Positions 7,320 to 15,777 of a stretch of 36,633 nt of DNA are shown here, in pieces. A model generated the notes under the pieces. The model had not been told where the DNA came from, searched no databases, and worked only from the letters and a program-made list of their open reading frames with translations. Origin of the DNA: Alphaproteobacteria bacterium (GTDB taxonomy: Bacteria > Pseudomonadota > Alphaproteobacteria > RF32 > CAG-239); assembly GCA_015062535.1 (NCBI GenBank), contig SUUK01000008.1, forward strand, positions 1 to 36,633, in the 5' to 3' direction. Each line of letters opens with the position of its first letter. The first letter of the stretch is position 1. The position numbers were made by a program, and so were the translations under genes.

Positions 7320-7682
7320 ATGGGAAAGTTTTGGGAAAATTGGGGCAAATTAGTAGTAGTTGTTATTGGTGTTTTATATTTTTTGTTATTAGCTAGTTTA
7401 AAGAATGGGTTTTATGTTGATGAATTTTTTTCATTTGGTCATGCAAATAGTACTGTCGGCGCTTTTATGAGTCCTACTATTGATGCGCATTTTGTGGATA
7501 AAAATAATGACCTTCATGGTAAATGGCTAGATAATGAGCTGTTTAAAAAATATGTGATGGTGCAAAAAAAAGAAGGCTTTGATTATAGAAATATTTATCA
7601 AAATTTAGCAAAAGGTGTGCATCCTCCTTTTTATTTAATGGTTCTTCATACAGTTTGTTCTTTTTTTTCCGGATTGTTTTAA
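7320..7682 (+). pseudogene. N-terminal part of a GT-C (GT39-like) membrane glycosyltransferase, frameshifted
   Basis: This frame carries the first membrane helix (residues 10-27), then the catalytic-loop sequence GFYVDEFFSFGHANS (acidic pair of GT-C enzymes) and HPPFYLMVLHT, which starts the second helix. It ends after SFFSGLF at a stop created by a frame change in the run of eight T at 7661-7668. Reading with seven T gives CSFFPDCFNKWLGLSINL and continues into the next frame (7690-8922) without a break. The two frames are therefore one gene. No Shine-Dalgarno sequence is obvious; GAGAG at 7309-7313 is the best candidate. It may be a pseudogene, a phase-variable gene or an assembly error. Confidence 0.75.
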
Positions 7683-7689
7683 TAAATGG

Positions 7690-8922
7690 TTGGGACTTTC
7701 TATAAATTTAGTTTTTCTGGTTGTGATGATTTTACTTTTTAATAGGCTTTTGGTGTATTTGTTTAAAGATGTAAAAAAGGCAAATTTTTTGACATTGTTG
7801 TTTTTGTTTTTGCCATCGGTTATTGAGTTAATGGTTTTTGTTAGATTGTATGAGCTATTTTTAGTTTTTAATATTTGGCTTTGTTATTTAGCAATTAGAA
7901 TTATAGATGAAAAAAAATTAGACTACAAACTGTTAGGATTAAGTAGTATTGTGATGATGTTATCGCTTTTGACACACTTTTATGCGCTTGTTTATGGCTT
8001 TTTTGTGACAGTTGGAGTAATGGGAGTTTTATGTTCAGATAAGCGGTTTAAAGATGCATTTAAATTTGGTTTTGCAATGCTTCTTGGTGTTATTGGAGCA
8101 ATGTTTATTTTTCCGTATATGATAGAGGTTTTATTGTTTTCAAAAAGAGGGGAAGATAGCTTAGAATCTGTAAGCTTTTTTGATTCTTCGTTATGGTTTT
8201 TCAGATTTGATTATTTTTTGAAGCAACTTTTTAGGGCAATATTTGGAGTTAAAGGCGAATGGCATTGGGGGATGTTGTTGGTTGTTTTGAGTGTGTTGTT
8301 TTGGGGGATTAAAGAAAAAGGGGGAAGAGAAATTTTTGATAAAAAGTCGGTGTTTTTGCTTTTTGTTGCTGTGATGGGATGTGTGGTTGTGTCGGTTGTT
8401 GCTCCTGATATGCGCGAATTTAGTGGAAGATATTATGTGGTTGGGGCTTTTTATTTTGTGTTGTGGTTTTTTATGATTGGTGATAAAGTATTTTCCTTAA
8501 ATCGGGGGAGAAAAATTTGCGGTGTGGTGCTTTGTTTGATTATGGTTGTCTGTAATATGATAAGAGGTGTTAATAATCCTTATTTGCAAAGATATAATCA
8601 AATAGAAAAAATTAATGAATATGTTAAAGATAAGCGGGTAATTTCGCTTGTTGGTTATAAAAAATTGATATTCGAGTTTGGGATGCTTGATAGTTTTTTG
8701 AAAGCAAAAAGTGTTTATAAACTTAATACCGAAGAGTTTGAAGAGGTGGAAAAATTTTTGCTCGGTGATGAACTTTTAAGCGGTGATATAGTAATTTTAT
8801 TTGCCGGAATGGGGAAAAATGTTGGTAATAAGAAAACTTTAGAAAAAGAGGAATATAGGCTTAAATATAAAGAGCTTTTATTTTTGGGAATATGTAGTTA
8901 TGAAATCTATGAAAGATATTAA
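7690..8922 (+). pseudogene. C-terminal part of the same GT-C membrane glycosyltransferase
   Basis: 410 residues with roughly ten hydrophobic helices (INLVFLVVMILLFNRLLVYL; FLTLLFLFLPSVIELM; MMLSLLTHFYALVYGFFV and others) and a soluble C-terminal tail. The apparent start at 7690 is a TTG inside the joined reading frame and has no ribosome-binding site, so it is unlikely to be translated alone. With the upstream frame it makes about 533 residues, the usual size for lipid-linked-sugar GT-C enzymes that modify lipid A, glycans or proteins. The substrate cannot be told. The gene stands alone and ends at a terminator shared with fabI. Confidence 0.75.
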
Positions 8923-8928
8923 ACAAAA

Positions 8929-8962
8929 AAAACACCACCTAATTGGTGGTGTTTTTTTGTTT
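8929..8962. terminator. Bidirectional terminator between the GT-C gene and fabI
   Basis: AACACCACC-TAATT-GGTGGTGTT is flanked by an A-run on the left and a T-run on the right, so it serves both convergent genes. Confidence 0.85.
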
Positions 8963-8973
8963 GTAATATATGA

Positions 8974-9801
8974 TTAGAAATCACATAAAACGGCACCTGA
9001 TTCTTTGGCATTTGCCATATTAATCATAGAAATGATATTATAACCATTATCTACGTGAAGAACTTCACCAGTGATTGCTTCACCAAGAGGTGAAAGAAGT
9101 GCTAAAGTTGCACGACCAACTTGTTCTTGTGTAACGTTTGCTTGAAGTGGAGCATTAAGTTCGTTCCAACGTAAAATCTTTCTAAAATCACCAATACCAG
9201 AAGCTGCAAGTGTTTTGATTGGGCCAGCAGAGATTGCGTTTACTCTAACTTTTTGTTTACCCATATCCATAGCTGCATAACGAACAGATGCTTCTAGAGC
9301 AGCTTTTGCTACACCCATAATGTTGTAGTTTGGTAATACTCTTTCTGAGCCTAAATATGATAATGTAACAATAGAACCATTTTCATTCATATATGGTGAT
9401 GCACAACGGCAAGCTTCAATAAATGAATAGCATGAAATATGCATTGTGTTTAAGAAGTTGTCTAAAGTTGTATCAATTGTTCTACCTTTTAATTGATCTT
9501 TATCTGAGAAACCAATAGCGTGAACAACAAAGTCAATTTTTCCCCATTTATCGCCTAAAGTTTTAAAGCACTCTTCAACTGATTTAGAATCACCAACATC
9601 ACATTTAATCAAGGTTGGTTTTATAGATAGTTGTTCGGCTAAAGGAATAACTCTTTTTTCTAATGCTTCATTTTGATATGATATTGCAATTTCTGCTCCT
9701 TGGCTATCCAAAGCTTGTGCAATACCCCATGCAATAGATTTATCATTAGCAAGGCCCATGATAAGACCTCTTTTACCTGCCATTAAAGGTTCAACAGTCA
9801 T
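8974..9801 (-). CDS. fabI: Enoyl-[acyl-carrier-protein] reductase (NADH)
   Basis: This enzyme reduces trans-2-enoyl-ACP in the last step of each fatty-acid elongation cycle. I chose the ATG at 9801 (275 residues): AGAGG at 9811-9815 lies nine bases upstream, whereas extending to 9852 adds 17 non-family residues. The NAD site is GLANDKSIAWGIA (16-28). The catalytic pattern Y149 - Y159-x6-K166 lies in LSYLGSERVLPNYNIMGVAK. The C-terminus shows GEVLHVDNGYNI, as in FabI. This is the short-chain dehydrogenase family. It is a single gene divergent from recA. Confidence 0.95.
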   Translation of the reverse strand: MTVEPLMAGKRGLIMGLANDKSIAWGIAQALDSQGAEIAISYQNEALEKRVIPLAEQLSIKPTLIKCDVGDSKSVEECFKTLGDKWGKIDFVVHAIGFSDKDQLKGRTIDTTLDNFLNTMHISCYSFIEACRCASPYMNENGSIVTLSYLGSERVLPNYNIMGVAKAALEASVRYAAMDMGKQKVRVNAISAGPIKTLAASGIGDFRKILRWNELNAPLQANVTQEQVGRATLALLSPLGEAITGEVLHVDNGYNIISMINMANAKESGAVLCDF

Positions 9802-10005
9802 AGTTTTTTTCCTCTTTATATAGTTACAGTATAATTTATAATAACTAGCCATCCTTAATAGTTGAATAATTGATTTTTGTAAACAATTATTTTATTTTGA
9901 TGTGTATGTTTGAGTTTTTTTAATAAAATCTAGCAAAAAAAATAATTGTAACATATTGAAAATATTGTTTATTTCAAAATAATTCTAAAAAAATAAAAAA
10001 AATGC

Positions 10006-10034
10006 TTGCAAAACGAACAAAAAGAGAACATAAT
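10006..10034 (+). promoter_or_regulatory. recA promoter with overlapping LexA (SOS) box
   Basis: The -35 TTGCAA (10006-10011) and -10 CATAAT (10029-10034) are 17 bases apart. Between them lies GAAC-N7-GAAC (10015-10029), which on the other strand is GTTC-N7-GTTC, the direct-repeat LexA operator of alphaproteobacteria. LexA bound there would block RNA polymerase, so recA should be induced by DNA damage. Confidence 0.85.
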
Positions 10035-10076
10035 CATTTCAGAATTAAAAAATGGACTAATTTTTAGGGGTGTAAA

Positions 10077-11105
10077 ATGGAAAAAGATAAAGCTTTAGAA
10101 GCGGCACTTAGCCAAATTGAAAGAGCGTTTGGTAAAGGTTCTATCATGCGTTATGGACAAGATACCAAAGTTGATATTGAGGCTATTTCTACTGGTTCTT
10201 TAGGAACAGATATAGCTCTTGGTATTGGTGGACTTCCAAAGGGAAGAATTGTTGAGATTTATGGTCCTGAAAGCTCTGGTAAAACAACTCTTGCCTTAAG
10301 TGTTATTGCACAAGCTCAGAAAAAAGGCGGTGTATGTGCGTTTGTTGATGCAGAGCATGCTCTTGATCCATCTTATGCAAAGAAAATTGGTGTAGATATT
10401 AATAATCTTCTTATTTCTCAGCCAGATGCCGGTGAGCAAGCTTTAGAAATTGCAGATACATTGGTTCGCAGTGGTGCTATTGATGTTTTGGTTGTTGACT
10501 CTGTTGCTGCATTAGTTCCTAAGGCAGAACTTGAGGGTGAAATGGGGGATAGCCATATGGGACTTCAAGCTCGTCTTATGAGCCAAGCTCTTCGCAAGCT
10601 AACTTCTACGGTTTCTCGCTCTAATACACTTATTATCTTTATTAACCAAATTCGTATGAAGATTGGTGTAATGTTTGGTAACCCAGAAACAACAACTGGT
10701 GGTAATGCTTTGAAATTCTATGCTTCCATTCGTATGGATATTAGAAGAGTTGGTGCTATTAAAGATAAAGAAGATGTTATTGGTAGTCAAACAAGAGTGA
10801 AAATTGTTAAAAACAAAGTTGCTCCTCCATTTAAGACAGTTGATTTTGACATTATGTATGGTGAAGGTATTTCAAAAGTTGGTGAACTTATTGACCTTGG
10901 TGTTAAAGCAGGTATTGTTGAAAAAGCAGGTGCTTGGTTCTCTTATAATGGTGAAAAGCTTGGTCAAGGTCGTGAAAATGCAAAACAAGTTTTGCGTGAT
11001 AATCCAGATCTTGCTGATGAAATTGAGAGAAAAATTAGAGCTGATGCAGGTCATTTAACAAGTGAACTTATTGGTGATGTTGATGACACTGGTGAAGTAG
11101 AATAA
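10077..11105 (+). CDS. recA: Recombinase RecA
   Basis: An ATP-dependent strand-exchange protein that also triggers LexA self-cleavage in the SOS response. The 342 residues match the family. Walker A is GPESSGKT (63-70), the B region is [13 protein letters not shown], loop L1 includes [18 protein letters not shown], and loop L2 includes [20 protein letters not shown]. The C-terminal tail DVDDTGEVE is acidic, as usual. AGGGG lies six bases before the ATG. The SOS box at 10015-10029 controls it, and a terminator follows at once, so it is transcribed alone. Confidence 0.99.
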   Translation: MEKDKALEAALSQIERAFGKGSIMRYGQDTKVDIEAISTGSLGTDIALGIGGLPKGRIVEIYGPESSGKTTLALSVIAQAQKKGGVCAFVDAEHALDPSYAKKIGVDINNLLISQPDAGEQALEIADTLVRSGAIDVLVVDSVAALVPKAELEGEMGDSHMGLQARLMSQALRKLTSTVSRSNTLIIFINQIRMKIGVMFGNPETTTGGNALKFYASIRMDIRRVGAIKDKEDVIGSQTRVKIVKNKVAPPFKTVDFDIMYGEGISKVGELIDLGVKAGIVEKAGAWFSYNGEKLGQGRENAKQVLRDNPDLADEIERKIRADAGHLTSELIGDVDDTGEVE

Positions 11106-11127
11106 GCTTTTAGTTGTTTATTTTATT

Positions 11128-11159
11128 TAAAGACGGGGAATTTCCTCGTCTTTTTTTGT
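11128..11159 (+). terminator. recA terminator
   Basis: AAAGACGGGG pairs with CCTCGTCTTT (one G-T pair) around AATTT and runs into more T residues, 23 bases after the recA stop. Confidence 0.85.
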
Positions 11160-11187
11160 TTGACATATAAAAAAATTGTGTTACAAA
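11160..11187 (+). promoter_or_regulatory. Probable promoter of the repeat-protein gene at 11237
   Basis: TTGACA (11160-11165) is 16 bases from TACAAA (11182-11187). It starts directly after the recA terminator. The leader that follows has no Shine-Dalgarno sequence and carries the GTTTAATTATAATTTTG motif. Confidence 0.5.
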
Positions 11188-11236
11188 TTTTGTCTAGAGA
11201 TTTATTATTTTATGTTTAATTATAATTTTGATATTT

Positions 11237-11869
11237 ATGAACACTATTGAAAAAACTATCAGTGAAGAACGTTCGTTTATCGAAAGTGCAAGTCGGGAAG
11301 ATTTGTTTTTGCATGTTCAGAAAAAACCGTTTCATTCATCTAACTTTCCGCTATTTTGCGAAAAGGCAGATATGCAGGCAATAAAGTATTACTTGAGCAA
11401 TTATTCGCTCAATACAGAAGGTATTATTTATGTGCTTGAGAATGGTTCTATCGATTATCTCGAGGCATTGTTTGCAGAAAGAGAGTTGGATCAGGATACT
11501 TTGAAGTATTTGTTTGAAAAAGGCTCTCAAGAGGCTGTATGCGAATATGTTCGCTATCACGATTTGCCGGAGAAGTTTGAAAACATGCTGTTTACAGCTG
11601 GTTTTGATAAGGCGGCGATGTTCTATGTGTCACACTACATTCTCTTTGTTTCATCAGAGGTTCTGATGATGGAGTTTGGTGGGAAGCGTATGCTCAAGCG
11701 TTATATTGAGCATGAGGATTTGCATACTGAAGCAGAGCTCTTGATGCTATCAAAGTTCTTTGATGTTGAGCTGTTATCGCTTTACACTTCAAAGTGGTGT
11801 TTTTCAAGCGAAGCTCAGAAGCGTTATGATGAACTTTTGAGTAAGCTGTCAGAAAACGAAGAAGAGTAG
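11237..11869 (+). CDS. Helical-repeat protein of unknown function, 210 residues
   Basis: I chose the ATG at 11237 over an in-frame TTG nine bases upstream. No database family comes to mind. From about residue 35 the chain splits into six helical units of 25-28 residues that begin with a hydrophobic helix and contain a Gly or charged turn, then a Tyr-rich helix. Examples are YVLENGSIDYLEALFAER, YLFEKGSQEAVCEYVRYH and MLFTAGFDKAAMFYVSHY. The pattern resembles the 24-residue repeats of the convergent gene at 11942-12325. It has no signal peptide and no membrane segment. It is transcribed alone, with an SD-less leader, and shares a bidirectional terminator with its convergent neighbour. Confidence 0.65.
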   Translation: MNTIEKTISEERSFIESASREDLFLHVQKKPFHSSNFPLFCEKADMQAIKYYLSNYSLNTEGIIYVLENGSIDYLEALFAERELDQDTLKYLFEKGSQEAVCEYVRYHDLPEKFENMLFTAGFDKAAMFYVSHYILFVSSEVLMMEFGGKRMLKRYIEHEDLHTEAELLMLSKFFDVELLSLYTSKWCFSSEAQKRYDELLSKLSENEEE

Positions 11870-11887
11870 TGTTTTGTTAAAGCGTAA

Positions 11888-11917
11888 AAAAAGGGACCCC
11901 ATTGGGGTCCTTTTTTG
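11888..11917. terminator. Bidirectional terminator between the two repeat-protein genes
   Basis: AAGGACCCC-like stem: GGACCCC-ATT-GGGGTCC, with an A-run before it and a T-run after it, serving both convergent genes. Confidence 0.85.
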
Positions 11918-11941
11918 TTGTATTAGGCTGTTGCATAAAAA

Positions 11942-12325
11942 TTATGCGGTTGCCGGAATTGAAGCATCAGCGGTGCGGAGGTTGTGGCGAGGCTTTTGTT
12001 TTAGATAGCTTTTAGCCTTGGGGCAGAGAGCGTAGCGATATGCCTTGATGAGCTTAGGTTTGTTGCTTTGAGCAAGGAGGACTTGATTGTCAATATCTAG
12101 CTCATAGCGATAGACTTTAAGAAGTCGGTGATGACCTTCTTCTATCATGATTCGCTCTGCGGTGCTATGAAGCTTGTATTTATAAGCCTCGAGCATCTTG
12201 GGGCGATTTGCCTTTACAAGTTCGATTTGGGCGGCAAGACAGAGCTCGTCCTTAAAGCCGTACATCGTTAATTGACCACGTTTTACCATTTGCACTTGAG
12301 CAAAGTTTTTTCTTGTTTTTGACAT
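11942..12325 (-). CDS. Small basic protein made of 24-residue tandem repeats
   Basis: 127 residues, very basic. From about residue 8 it consists of four 24-residue units and a partial fifth. Units start with AQ/AE/NQ and contain a charged helix, a short turn and a Y-x-Y-x-L end: AQIELVKANRPKMLEAYKYK, AERIMIEEGHHRLLKVYRYE, NQVLLAQSNKPKLIKAYRYA. This predicts paired helices, a solenoid useful for binding. One line of it that I counted has 53% GC, against about 35% in typical neighbours. There is no Shine-Dalgarno sequence; the leader GTCTAACTAAATTTTTTTG is nearly identical to that of the M16-like gene at 16971. Function is unknown. Confidence 0.65.
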   Translation of the reverse strand: MSKTRKNFAQVQMVKRGQLTMYGFKDELCLAAQIELVKANRPKMLEAYKYKLHSTAERIMIEEGHHRLLKVYRYELDIDNQVLLAQSNKPKLIKAYRYALCPKAKSYLKQKPRHNLRTADASIPATA

Positions 12326-12349
12326 AACAAAAAAATTTAGTTAGACATA
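12326..12349 (-). promoter_or_regulatory. SD-less AT-rich leader shared with the M16-like gene
   Basis: Reading toward the start codon it contains TAACTAAATTTTTTT, the same 15 bases as upstream of the M16-like gene. A -10-like TATAAT lies at 12350-12355, but its -35 is poor; TTGCAA (12393-12398) with TACGAA 17 bases on is an alternative promoter. Confidence 0.45.
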
Positions 12350-12415
12350 ATTATACACGTTAGATTTTTTTCGTATCATAATATATCTTTGTTTGCAAGC
12401 ATTGTTTTAAACATA

Positions 12416-12450
12416 AATAAAAAAAACTGCAAAATTAATTGCAGTTTTTA
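12416..12450 (-). terminator. Terminator of the 483-residue gene
   Basis: On the minus strand AAAAACTGC and GCAGTTTTT form a stem around a 10-base loop and run into a T-rich tract, 17 bases past the stop of the gene at 12467. Confidence 0.75.
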
Positions 12451-12466
12451 GTGGTTTTATAAAATC

Positions 12467-13918
12467 TTATAAAGAATTTTGCTTATGCATTGTTAAAATA
12501 GCGCATGTATCAAGATGCTCAGATTTTTCCTTTTGTTGGATAGAGCGAATAATTGGTTGATATTTAATAGCCATTTTGGTGATGTTATCAAATTGAGCAA
12601 GCTCTGTATTTGATAAGCCTTCCCATTCTTTAAGAATTTTAGATTTGGCATTTTTACCAAATTCATTAAAGTTTTCTGGAAGTACTCCTAACCATTTTAA
12701 GTAATATGACTTATTTAGGTATTCATTTTTATCGGTCGTAAAGGCAGTTGCGCCATCAAATGGCTCTTTGCTTTCTACAATATAATTTTCGCGTAAAAAG
12801 TTTTCAGCAAAGGCTTCACGTTCTCTATGATCATGAAGAGCATTAGCATTTTCATTTAACCAAAAGAGTCTACGGAATAGGTAAAGATTGCTTTGATGTA
12901 CGGCAGATTTATGAATATCTACACATAATTGTCTTTTTTCGTTGCATTGTTTTTTTAGGCTAAAGAGTTTAGCTTTATTTTCAGGAGTTCTTTCTTTTTT
13001 CTCTAGTTCTTTATATTTTGCATCTAAGACACGAAAGTCTTCATATGCAGAGTGTGATCTAATATGAGCAAAGAACATATGAGTTTGCTTGAATTGAAAC
13101 TCAATGTAAAAACTTTCATTAGTACCAGGGATAGTAATTTTGGCAGTTTTTTTAATGTCAAAATAACAACGTGGGTTTTCATCAATGTCTGTTTTATATT
13201 GGTTTCTTTCACCATCTTCAAACTTTATGTAGTCTGGAAAACGTTTTTCCATTTGTTTAATTAGTTTTTCAATATCAGATCTATATCTTGAGGTTACACT
13301 CAAGCGATAAATATCTTTAGGTAAACGATATGTATCTAGCTCTTCTAATGGGTTTTTGTATGCAAGTGGAGCTCGAGAAAACTCAGCTTTTGCATTTGGA
13401 TCATATCTTAGGGTGCTAAAAAATTTTTTACAAAAATCACTATATTCCCCAGTGCATTCAGATATAATCTTTTCAATGGTTCTATCTATACCTTTGATTG
13501 GTGGAATGATAACATAAATATCATTATTACTATGTTTGTAGTGCAACATAGCGGAATTGCAAGGTGCTAAATGACGCACAAAGTATGGAGGGTTTCTACC
13601 TTTTTTGGTTTCAATTGAGCCATCTTTTAAGTTGATATTGAAGATGTCTTTAGGATAACCAGGATTTTCTTCTGTATCAAAGTTAGAAACAATTGCTTTA
13701 TGGATTAAGCGATATTTTTCCATAGTATTGGTGTAATATTCTCTGAGGCGCTTGATGCTTTTTTTAGGCAATACTTTAGATAGTTCATCAAGTAAGGAAT
13801 CAATATATGCTTGAGCATCTTCATCGATGCCTCGTTGAATGTCATTAATTTGGGCAAATTCAAATCTTGCAAATTGGTCAAGAGAATATGTTTTCATTAC
13901 TTCTTTTTTTTCGCTCAT
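12467..13918 (-). CDS. Unrecognised 483-residue soluble protein, possibly RelA/SpoT-like nucleotidyltransferase fold
   Basis: I do not recognise the family with certainty. There is no signal peptide or membrane helix. Residues about 200-295 carry a series that resembles a RelA/SpoT-type domain: LPKDIYRLSVTSRYRSDIEK, then LIKQMEKRFPDYIKF, then CYFDIKKTAKI, then FYIEFQFKQTHMFFAHIRSH and SAYEDFR. The E-F-Q-F strand followed by a histidine helix with H-S-A-Y-E matches the EIQ...H-x-x-Y-E arrangement of synthetase domains. The rest is helical and charged. AAAGGAT precedes the ATG at a normal distance. It is transcribed alone and is divergent from ppa. An alternative is a lineage-specific effector. 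Confidence 0.6.
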   Translation of the reverse strand: MSEKKEVMKTYSLDQFARFEFAQINDIQRGIDEDAQAYIDSLLDELSKVLPKKSIKRLREYYTNTMEKYRLIHKAIVSNFDTEENPGYPKDIFNINLKDGSIETKKGRNPPYFVRHLAPCNSAMLHYKHSNNDIYVIIPPIKGIDRTIEKIISECTGEYSDFCKKFFSTLRYDPNAKAEFSRAPLAYKNPLEELDTYRLPKDIYRLSVTSRYRSDIEKLIKQMEKRFPDYIKFEDGERNQYKTDIDENPRCYFDIKKTAKITIPGTNESFYIEFQFKQTHMFFAHIRSHSAYEDFRVLDAKYKELEKKERTPENKAKLFSLKKQCNEKRQLCVDIHKSAVHQSNLYLFRRLFWLNENANALHDHREREAFAENFLRENYIVESKEPFDGATAFTTDKNEYLNKSYYLKWLGVLPENFNEFGKNAKSKILKEWEGLSNTELAQFDNITKMAIKYQPIIRSIQQKEKSEHLDTCAILTMHKQNSL

Positions 13919-13999
13919 GATATTTATCCTTTTTTTAAATATTGGCTATCGTAACATATTTTTTGCAAGATAGCAATAGATTTTTATATAAAAACGATA

Positions 14000-14028
14000 T
14001 TGACACTTGAGGGGCAATGGAATATAAC
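14000..14028 (+). promoter_or_regulatory. ppa promoter, decides the ppa start codon
   Basis: A perfect TTGACA (14000-14005) lies 17 bases from TATAAC (14023-14028). An in-frame ATG at 14017 falls inside the spacer, so it cannot be in the message. Transcription should start near 14035. Confidence 0.75.
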
Positions 14029-14061
14029 CTTGATAAATTAATTTTTTTAAGGGGAAATATC

Positions 14062-14595
14062 GTGCATCCTTGGCATCAAGTAAAACATTATTCAGAATTT
14101 CCAGAGCTTATTCCAGCGATTATTGAAGTTCCTAAAGGTTCTCAGGTGAAATATGAGCTAGATAAAGAAAGTGGTCTTGTTAAAGTTGATAGAATTTTGT
14201 ACTCAGCAGTGCATTATCCTGCTAACTATGGTTTTATTCCACAAACATATTGTGAAGATAATGACCCTTTAGATATTCTAGTATTAGGGCAAGAGAGCAT
14301 CTATCCATTATCTATTATGAGAGCAAAGCCTATTGGTGTTATGAAAATGATAGACTGCGGTGAGGCTGATGATAAAATTATTGCTGTTCACGAAGATGAC
14401 CCAGAATATAGAGAATATACTAATATTTCTGAGCTTCCACCTCATATTTTGAAAATGCTTAAGAGATTTTTTGAAGATTATAAGGTTTTGGAGAAAAAGC
14501 AAGTAACTATCGAGAGCTTTTTAGGACCAGATGAGGCTAAAAAGTTAATTGAAGATGCTAGAATTGCTTATGAAATGAAGTTTTCAGACATCTAA
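14062..14595 (+). CDS. ppa: Inorganic pyrophosphatase, family I
   Basis: It hydrolyses pyrophosphate to two phosphates in the cytoplasm and so drives biosynthesis. I place the start at GTG 14062 (177 residues, the family's usual size): AAGGGG at 14049-14054 lies seven bases upstream, and the in-frame ATG at 14017 lies within the promoter. Motifs are [18 protein letters not shown] (substrate Lys and Glu), [10 protein letters not shown], and the metal-binding DNDPLD (D66, D68, D71). [19 protein letters not shown] and the [16 protein letters not shown] helix follow as in E. coli. It is a single gene with its own promoter and terminator. Confidence 0.95.
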   Translation: MHPWHQVKHYSEFPELIPAIIEVPKGSQVKYELDKESGLVKVDRILYSAVHYPANYGFIPQTYCEDNDPLDILVLGQESIYPLSIMRAKPIGVMKMIDCGEADDKIIAVHEDDPEYREYTNISELPPHILKMLKRFFEDYKVLEKKQVTIESFLGPDEAKKLIEDARIAYEMKFSDI

Positions 14596-14614
14596 TCTTT
14601 CTTAAATTTTTAGT

Positions 14615-14653
14615 AAAAAAAGGTGCGTTAATTAGGTTTACGTACTTTTTTTT
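14615..14653 (+). terminator. ppa terminator
   Basis: AAAAAAAGGTGCGT pairs with ACGTACTTTTTTT with one bulge and one mismatch, 20 bases after the ppa stop. Confidence 0.7.
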
Positions 14654-14751
14654 ATGTTTTTATGAATTTTTTTCTTGTTTTTGTCTATTTTGTGTGTTAT
14701 AGTGAACTTCGCTAAAAGTAGAATTATGTTAAATTAAAAAATATTTCAGTT

Positions 14752-15720
14752 ATGTGCAATTATTTGAAACATTTCATCAACTTTAATTGTAAGGTTGATG
14801 AAACGGTGCGTTATCAGTGCCGATCAGCTGACAAGACAAAGATTTCTGATAAGGAGATTTTTAAGCTCGGAGACAAGTACTTCTTTTATATGTATAATCG
14901 CAACAACAAGGTTTCGACCTTTTCTTTGCGTGAAGTAACAAAAGAAGAGTATTATGCTCGCAAAGATGAGTTTTTCAGAGCTCGTCCTAATGGCAAATTT
15001 GGAGAGTTTAGTGATGATAAATTCACGTATTTCATCGGGTGTTTCAAAGATACAATTTGGAAGAAGAATATGCCGATGAATGACTGCATTTTTATCTCAG
15101 AAAATCCTTTGAAGGATATCTATGATGCTGTTGCAACGGAGATTGATGCATCAACTCGCCAGAAAGAGAGGGACGAAGAGGCATATCGTAAAGAGTACGC
15201 CAGAATGTGTGGCGCTCTTGGAAACAAGCTTGGCATTTCTTATGTGAATGTTCTTCGCATTGGTCCGAATGAAGAAAATCTTCGTGAGTTTAAGAGAACG
15301 TATGCTGAGGCTGTTGAAAAAGTAAAAAGGCTTTCTTTACCGGAGCTTCGACATCTTCAGCTTGAGGTTTTCAAGAAGAACAGAACATGTAGAAAAAATG
15401 TTCTTAATGGCCTTGGAGTTAAGTTCTTCAATGCTGATGTAATGCTCATGGATTTGAGCGATCTTGATGAGGTGATTAACAAGCCTTTGAAAGAGTATGC
15501 TGAGGCAAGTGTTGATATGGCGATTGAGACAGCTCTTGATTTTCCATTTGACGAAAGAATGGAGCTCTACCGAGAGTGTGAAAATGCATCAAGCAGGAGT
15601 TCAAAGAGGACAATTCTTGCAAAGTTGTGCATTGAAACAGAGGCATTGGATTTGAATGTCTATCCATTTGCAAAAATCAAACACAAAATCCAGGCTTCGC
15701 TTGGTATTGATTGTCATTAA
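14752..15720 (+). CDS. Unrecognised 322-residue protein
   Basis: I recognise no family. The protein starts MCNYLKHFINFNCKVDETVR and lacks a signal peptide. It is rich in charged and aromatic residues, with a likely beta-containing first 130 residues (KLGDKYFFYMYNRNNKVSTF; DKFTYFIGCFKDTIW) and a helical remainder (RQKERDEEAYRKEYARMCGA; AVEKVKRLSLPELRHLQLEV). It uses AAG, GAG and CTC more than its neighbours. No Shine-Dalgarno sequence precedes the ATG; the leader reads GTTAAATTAAAAAATATTT. A weak promoter, TTGTTT-N16-TTATAG, lies at 14675-14702. It is convergent with the M16-like gene and shares a terminator with it, as the 11237/11942 pair does. Confidence 0.6.
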   Translation: MCNYLKHFINFNCKVDETVRYQCRSADKTKISDKEIFKLGDKYFFYMYNRNNKVSTFSLREVTKEEYYARKDEFFRARPNGKFGEFSDDKFTYFIGCFKDTIWKKNMPMNDCIFISENPLKDIYDAVATEIDASTRQKERDEEAYRKEYARMCGALGNKLGISYVNVLRIGPNEENLREFKRTYAEAVEKVKRLSLPELRHLQLEVFKKNRTCRKNVLNGLGVKFFNADVMLMDLSDLDEVINKPLKEYAEASVDMAIETALDFPFDERMELYRECENASSRSSKRTILAKLCIETEALDLNVYPFAKIKHKIQASLGIDCH

Positions 15721-15721
15721 A

Positions 15722-15761
15722 CAAAAAAACCAGATAACATTTGTTATCTGGTTTTTTTGTT
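15722..15761. terminator. Bidirectional terminator between the 322-residue gene and the M16-like gene
   Basis: AACCAGATAACA-TT-TGTTATCTGGTT is a perfect 12-bp stem with A- and T-runs on its two sides. Confidence 0.9.
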
Positions 15762-15777
15762 TTGAAGATAAATCTCT

